A stretch of DNA of 64,000 bases from G963663315 sp965116335 (GTDB taxonomy: Bacteria; Pseudomonadota; Gammaproteobacteria; Arenicellales; Poriferihabitantaceae). Below, in pieces: positions 59,698 to 64,000 of this stretch. Within the stretch, counting starts at the first letter, position 1, and the number at the start of each line of letters is the position of its first letter. The stretch is from NCBI GenBank assembly GCA_965116335.1, contig OZ220677.1:2232001-2296000 (forward strand), given 5' to 3'. The notes below the pieces were generated by a model that did not search any database, was not told the DNA's origin, and saw only the letters and a list, made by a program, of their open reading frames with translations. The translations under genes were made by a program, and so were the position numbers.

Positions 59698-60701
59698 TAA
59701 CGGCTCGCGGCCATCAGGGCACAAGTGGTATCCAGCATGCGATTCGAGAACCCCCATTCATTGTCGTACCATGAACAGACTTTGACCAGTGTCCCGCCGG
59801 TCACCCGAGTCATGCCCGCATCGACAGTAGAAGAAGCGGAGGTATGATTGAAGTCGACCGACACTAACGGTTGTTCACTGTAATCCAGCACTTTCCCGTC
59901 TGCCGCCTCTTTCAGGATGGCGTTGATTTCCTGCACTGAGGTTTCTCTGGCGGCTACAAAAGTCAGATCTACCACGGATACGTTGATGGTCGGCACCCGA
60001 ATCGAAAAGCCATCCAGCTTGCCGTCGAGCTCTGGCAGAACCAGGCCGACCGCAACTGCGGCGCCTGTTTTGGTGGGGATCATCGAGTGGGTAGCGGAAC
60101 GGGCGCGTCTCAGGTCACTGTGATAAACATCGGTCAGGACCTGATCATTGGTATAAGCGTGAATGGTATTCATCAATCCGTGAACGACTCCGACTGAATC
60201 ATGTAACGCCTTGGCCATAGGGGCCAGACAATTGGTCGTACAGGATGCGTTGGAAATTACCTCATGGCTTGATTTCAGGACATCATGATTGACGCCGTAG
60301 ACGATGGTCGCATCCACATCCTTGCCGCCGGGAGCGGAGATAATGACTTTTTTGGCACCCGCTCGCAAATGCGCCGCGGCCTTTTCCCTGGAAGTGAAGA
60401 AGCCGGTGCTTTCGTGCACCACATCAATGCCAAGCTCTGCCCACGGCAGCTGGCCGGGGTCACGTTGTGCATATACCGCAATCCGGTCTCCATTGACGAT
60501 GATATGGTCATCCCCGACTTCCACCGTTCCGGGAAATCGTCCGTGGGCTGTATCGTACCGGGTCAGGTGGGCGTTGGTATTGGCATCTCCGAGATCATTA
60601 ATTGCAACGATTTCTATTTCCTCGTTACCGGATTCATATTTGGCTCTCAGTATATTCCGGCCAATCCGGCCATATCCGTTAATTGCAACTCTGATTGTCA
60701 T
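59697..60701 (-). CDS. gap: Glyceraldehyde-3-phosphate dehydrogenase, type I
   Basis: A 334-residue enzyme. NAD-binding INGYGRIGRN (8-17) with Asp in AINDLGD for NAD preference; catalytic Cys in SNASCTTNCLAP; HTYTN-like helix HAYTNDQVLTD; WYDNEWGFSNRM near the end. It could equally be the erythrose-4-phosphate dehydrogenase paralogue (epd) found at this place in some gammaproteobacteria, but ASCTTNC and the general pattern favour gap. It overlaps tkt (ATGA) and pgk (TAATG), so the three form one coupled operon. Confidence 0.9.
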   Translation of the reverse strand: MTIRVAINGYGRIGRNILRAKYESGNEEIEIVAINDLGDANTNAHLTRYDTAHGRFPGTVEVGDDHIIVNGDRIAVYAQRDPGQLPWAELGIDVVHESTGFFTSREKAAAHLRAGAKKVIISAPGGKDVDATIVYGVNHDVLKSSHEVISNASCTTNCLAPMAKALHDSVGVVHGLMNTIHAYTNDQVLTDVYHSDLRRARSATHSMIPTKTGAAVAVGLVLPELDGKLDGFSIRVPTINVSVVDLTFVAARETSVQEINAILKEAADGKVLDYSEQPLVSVDFNHTSASSTVDAGMTRVTGGTLVKVCSWYDNEWGFSNRMLDTTCALMAASR

Positions 60702-62701
60702 TCATTCAACTCCAAAAGATTTTGTACCGCATTTACCACATTTTCAGTGGTCATTCCCAGATGTTCGAATACATCCCTGGCCGGGGCTGATTCTCCGAAT
60801 GTGTCGATACTGACGACCGCGCCATCCAGTCCGACATATTTCAGCCAGCCATCCCCCACGCCCGCCTCAACCGCGACTCGCGCCTTGACAGCAGGCGGCA
60901 ATACCGAGTCCCGGTAGTCCTGTTCCTGGCTGTCGAAGCGGTCAGTGGACGGCATGGAAACCACCCGAATGTGATACCCGGACAACTGTTCCGCCGCAGC
61001 CATGCCCAGCTCAACCTCCGACCCTGTGGCAATGATGATGGCATCAGGGGGTTGCTCACAATCCCGTAGCACATAGCCGCCCTTTTGAATCAGATTGATC
61101 TGGTCACCACTGCGCGATTGGTGAGGCAGGTTCTGACGGGAGAAGATCAGCGAGAACGGTTGCTCTGCCGACTCACAGGCCTGTTGCCAGGCAACTGCCG
61201 ATTCAACGGCATCGCAAGGCCGCCAGACAGACATACGCGGTATCAACCTCAAGGTAGCGGTCTGTTCCACTGCCTGGTGAGTCGGACCGTCCTCACCCAG
61301 ACCCACTGAATCATGGGTGAACACGAACAGGCCGGGAATTTTCATCAGAGCCGACATCCGCAAGGCGTTTCTGGCGTATTCCGAAAACATCAGGAAGGTC
61401 GCGCAATAGGGCTTGAACCCTCCGTACAAGGCGATACCATTGACGATCGCCGCCATCGCGAATTCACGCACGCCAAAATAGATGTAATTACCTTGCGGGA
61501 CGGATTCGATTCCCCTGGAACCGGACCACAGTGTCAGATTCGACCCGGCCAGGTCGGCAGAGCCTCCGATCAACTCCGGCAGCAATGGGCCGAATCCTTC
61601 GAGCGCGTTTTGTGAGGCCTTTCTCGATGCGATGGTCTGCGCTTGTCGATCAACCGCGTCAATAAATTCAGCACTCTCGCGTTGCCAGTTATCAGGCAAC
61701 AGGCCGCGGGTTCTTCTTTTGAGCTCGGCAGCGAGTTGCGGGTAGTGCGCCTCGTATTCGGCGAACATTTCCCGCCATTGTCTCTGCGCCTGCGCCCCCG
61801 CTTCATGAGCATTCCATGAACCATAGATATCCGCCGGAATCTCGAATGGCGCGTGCGTCCATCCCAGGCTCTGACGTGTCAATTCAACTTCTTCCTCTCC
61901 CAGGGCGCTGCCGTGACTGGACTCCTTGCCAGCCTTGTTGGGAGAACCATAGCCAATCACGGTTTTGCAGCAGATTATGCTGGGTCGGTCGGGTTCGTTC
62001 CGAGCCTCGTCAATGGCATCGCCGACCGCTTGCGCGTCATGCCCATCGACATCCGCTATCACATGCCAGCCATAGCTTTCAAATCGTAAGGGGATATTCT
62101 CGGTAAACCAGCCTTCCACCTTGCCATCAATGGATATGCCGTTGTCATCATAAAAGGCGATCAGCTTGCCGAGCTTCAGGGTGCCGGCCAGTGAGCAGCC
62201 CTCATGCGAGATTCCTTCCATCAGACAGCCATCACCGAGAAAAACATAAGTAAAATGGTCGACCGGATTATAGCCGTCCCGGTTGAACTGGGCCGCCAGC
62301 GTTTTTTCCGCAATCGCCATACCGACCGCGTTGCAGATTCCCTGGCCGAGCGGGCCGGTGGTGGTTTCAACGCCGGGGGTATATCCATATTCGGGATGTC
62401 CCGGCGTTTGCGAGTGAAGCTGCCGGAAGTTTCTGATTTGCTCAATCGACAGGTCATACCCGGTCAAATGCAGCAAGGAATAGATCAGCATCGAGCCGTG
62501 CCCGTTCGACAGCACGAACCGGTCCCGGTTCGGCCACTTCGGGTCTGCGGGATTATGCTTCAGGTAATCGCACCAGAGCACTTCGGCAATGTCGGCCATT
62601 CCCATCGGCGCTCCAGGGTGGCCTGATTTGGCTTTTTGCACGGCATCCATGCTAAGCGCCCGGATCGCATTCGCTCTTTGTCGCCTGCTTACTGGCACCA
62701 T
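60698..62701 (-). CDS. tkt: Transketolase
   Basis: A 667-residue thiamine-diphosphate enzyme that moves two-carbon units in the pentose phosphate (or Calvin) pathway. The ATG at 62701 gives MVPVSRRQRANAIRALSMD. Signatures: KAKSGHPGAPMGMADIAEVLW, the ThDP motif GDGCLMEG, and GEDGPTHQAVEQ. The next genes are gap and pgk. No fba or pyk is seen in the rest of the window, and nothing specific to the Calvin cycle is present. Confidence 0.97.
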   Translation of the reverse strand: MVPVSRRQRANAIRALSMDAVQKAKSGHPGAPMGMADIAEVLWCDYLKHNPADPKWPNRDRFVLSNGHGSMLIYSLLHLTGYDLSIEQIRNFRQLHSQTPGHPEYGYTPGVETTTGPLGQGICNAVGMAIAEKTLAAQFNRDGYNPVDHFTYVFLGDGCLMEGISHEGCSLAGTLKLGKLIAFYDDNGISIDGKVEGWFTENIPLRFESYGWHVIADVDGHDAQAVGDAIDEARNEPDRPSIICCKTVIGYGSPNKAGKESSHGSALGEEEVELTRQSLGWTHAPFEIPADIYGSWNAHEAGAQAQRQWREMFAEYEAHYPQLAAELKRRTRGLLPDNWQRESAEFIDAVDRQAQTIASRKASQNALEGFGPLLPELIGGSADLAGSNLTLWSGSRGIESVPQGNYIYFGVREFAMAAIVNGIALYGGFKPYCATFLMFSEYARNALRMSALMKIPGLFVFTHDSVGLGEDGPTHQAVEQTATLRLIPRMSVWRPCDAVESAVAWQQACESAEQPFSLIFSRQNLPHQSRSGDQINLIQKGGYVLRDCEQPPDAIIIATGSEVELGMAAAEQLSGYHIRVVSMPSTDRFDSQEQDYRDSVLPPAVKARVAVEAGVGDGWLKYVGLDGAVVSIDTFGESAPARDVFEHLGMTTENVVNAVQNLLELNE

Positions 62702-62791
62702 CTGACTTCTTTGGTAGGGACCATGAATACGAGAATTAAGATTGCCAGGGCACAAACAGTGTTGGTTTATGGATTGAAAATCAATACCAGA

Positions 62792-63655
62792 TCAATACGG
62801 GGAGGAGTGTGAAATATAGCTGTTGGAGTTAATCCAGTCAACCCATTGATCCAATAATTCGGCGTTCACTGCGGCAATTACAGAGCGTTTTCTCAACTTC
62901 CCGCAATCCAGCGGCTGCCCGGATAATGACGTGGCCGCGCCGCCCGCCTCATGCAGAATCAGGTAGCCAGCGGCAAAATCCCAGAGTTTCTGTCCGCCAT
63001 GCAGATAAAGCTGGATTCTGCCCGCCGCCAGCCAGCACCATTCGAGCACTGAAGAACCCAGGTTTCGTTGAGACCGATAGGGTGGACAGCGAACCAGCTG
63101 TGACGCCAGGTCTCCCACCAGACGCTTGTAGTCGATATTGGCGATGCAATCCGCCAATGCGCCGGTGTCCGGGCAAACCAGGGGCACTCCGTTGAGAAAG
63201 GCTCCCCCGCCTTTGCTCGCCGCGAAACATTCATCCCGGACCGGGTCGTAAATCACAGCAAGTACGGGTTGCCCGGCAATCACCAGTGCCAGAGAAATAC
63301 CGAAAAACAGGAACCCGGAGGTGAAGTTGGTGGTCCCATCCAGCGGGTCAAGCACCCAGAAGCCCTGTTCATTGTGTTCACAAACCCGTACCTGGTGATT
63401 GTGCGGCATCTCTTCACCGATAAAGCCGAACTGAGGCCACCGGCTATTCAACTCCTGACTCAGGTAATCCTGGATTCCGCGATCAACCCCGGTAACCAGA
63501 CTGCCGTCCATTTTCAGTTCCGACCGGCTCCCACTTTGCCGGAAAGAGTCAATTTTTGATGAAGCCTGCCGGACCAGGTCAATCAGGCTGTCGAGGTGCG
63601 GTGCCGGAGCGGCACTATTTTTCCCAAGTGGTGGATTCATAACATCGTGGGGCAT
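62792..63655 (-). CDS. Inositol monophosphatase family protein
   Basis: A 287-residue metal-dependent phosphatase of the IMPase/SuhB/CysQ superfamily. The metal motifs are complete: GEEM (about 84-87), WVLDPLDGTTNFTSG and the C-terminal WDFAAGYLILHEAGG. Substrate assignment between inositol phosphate, PAP or a sugar phosphate is not possible by eye. A second ATG at residue 6 is possible. It starts right at the end of the chemotaxis-like gene and precedes tkt by 90 bases. Confidence 0.85.
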   Translation of the reverse strand: MPHDVMNPPLGKNSAAPAPHLDSLIDLVRQASSKIDSFRQSGSRSELKMDGSLVTGVDRGIQDYLSQELNSRWPQFGFIGEEMPHNHQVRVCEHNEQGFWVLDPLDGTTNFTSGFLFFGISLALVIAGQPVLAVIYDPVRDECFAASKGGGAFLNGVPLVCPDTGALADCIANIDYKRLVGDLASQLVRCPPYRSQRNLGSSVLEWCWLAAGRIQLYLHGGQKLWDFAAGYLILHEAGGAATSLSGQPLDCGKLRKRSVIAAVNAELLDQWVDWINSNSYISHSSPY

Positions 63656-64000
63656 TATGCCAGGGTATTTGAGATCGATTCGCGGACAATCGGATGCCCT
63701 GGAAATTCTGTAAGATCAAGCACAGAAATCATGCAGCCATCTGCCAAAACCGTGACTCCGGTGACTCCCCGGACGGAAGCCAGCTGGGTTCCCGGAGTGC
63801 TGATTGCGACTTCCGCGGTTCCCTCAAACTGCTCTACCTCGAAAGCCGAGACCCGATTGCCGGAACGTATCAATATCAGAGAGCGGCGGGATGACTCGAT
63901 AGCCGCTCCGGATTTACGGATTTCTCCGGCCAGATCAACAACCGGCGCCGGTCCGTGGTCCGTTTGGACCGTTCTGTGACCGTCAACCACGCTGATTTCT
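63655..64000 (-). CDS. CheW-like C-terminal domain of a CheA-type protein (partial)
   Basis: Only the last 110 or so residues are in the window; the gene continues beyond 64000. Stretches VVDGHRTVQTDHGPAPVVDLAGEI, then SLILIRSGNRVSAFEVEQFEGTAEV and LASVRGVTGVTVLADG fit a CheW-like (SH3-fold) domain as found at the end of ChpA/PilL or CheA histidine kinases. The rest of the protein cannot be seen. The stop overlaps the ATG of the phosphatase gene. Confidence 0.6.
   Translation of the reverse strand, partial: EISVVDGHRTVQTDHGPAPVVDLAGEIRKSGAAIESSRRSLILIRSGNRVSAFEVEQFEGTAEVAISTPGTQLASVRGVTGVTVLADGCMISVLDLTEFPGHPIVRESISNTLA

Noticed and set aside
60285..60917. 210-residue plus-strand frame over gap and tkt
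   Set aside because: It is the shadow of two strongly identified enzymes on the other strand.

Overview
The window looks like a chromosomal stretch of a gammaproteobacterium. The evidence is gene order and content: gmk-rpoZ-spoT, a yafS-like gene followed by rnhA-dnaQ, cysS next to lpxH, tkt-gap-pgk, coq7 (aerobic ubiquinone synthesis), lpxH (lipid A, so Gram-negative), sohB, glnS, dapE and sufSE. A DoeA-like ectoine hydrolase and a betaine-homocysteine methyltransferase point to use of compatible solutes, which would suit a marine or saline habitat or a host. The species cannot be named from the sequence.

Layout. 0-4.5 kb: a three-gene minus-strand operon of unknown function (one member frameshifted) and a Fic-like gene with a degenerate catalytic motif. 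4.5-5.2 kb: coq7. 5.2-26.3 kb: an accessory/defence island. It holds three nearly identical 528-residue AAA-like/PD-(D/E)XK proteins, a HEPN (AbiU2-like) protein, several toxin-antitoxin pairs in decay, a 1242-residue SIR2 protein, a KAP P-loop NTPase, a one-polypeptide restriction-methylation-specificity enzyme and a 1266-residue STAND-type NTPase with an N-terminal nuclease-like domain. 26.4-34.5 kb: a pentapeptide protein, then mostly housekeeping genes. 34.6-37.0 kb: a compact restriction-modification pair wedged between an intact doeA-like gene and an internally deleted scrap of the same gene. 37-40 kb: sufE/sufS and an SDR gene. 40.3-45.8 kb: a giant Calx-beta autotransporter whose 5' end holds twelve GCCA units and a block of interspersed repeats read as protein. 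46.5-64 kb: housekeeping genes, including a SAM-I riboswitch in front of the betaine-homocysteine methyltransferase, an initiator tRNA, and tkt-gap-pgk.

Two signals deserve most attention. First, AAA/nuclease copies 2 and 3 are identical by eye over 593 bp and again over 472 bp, yet the 122 bp between is different sequence of exactly the same length. That is the mark of cassette replacement inside a freshly duplicated gene. Second, three short inverted-repeat families (about 25-60 bp) form ordered composites in the gaps between genes. They also supply coding sequence: the last residues and stop codon of pgk, and about 110 residues ahead of the autotransporter signal peptide.

Functional calls come from motif and family recognition by eye; no database search was run.
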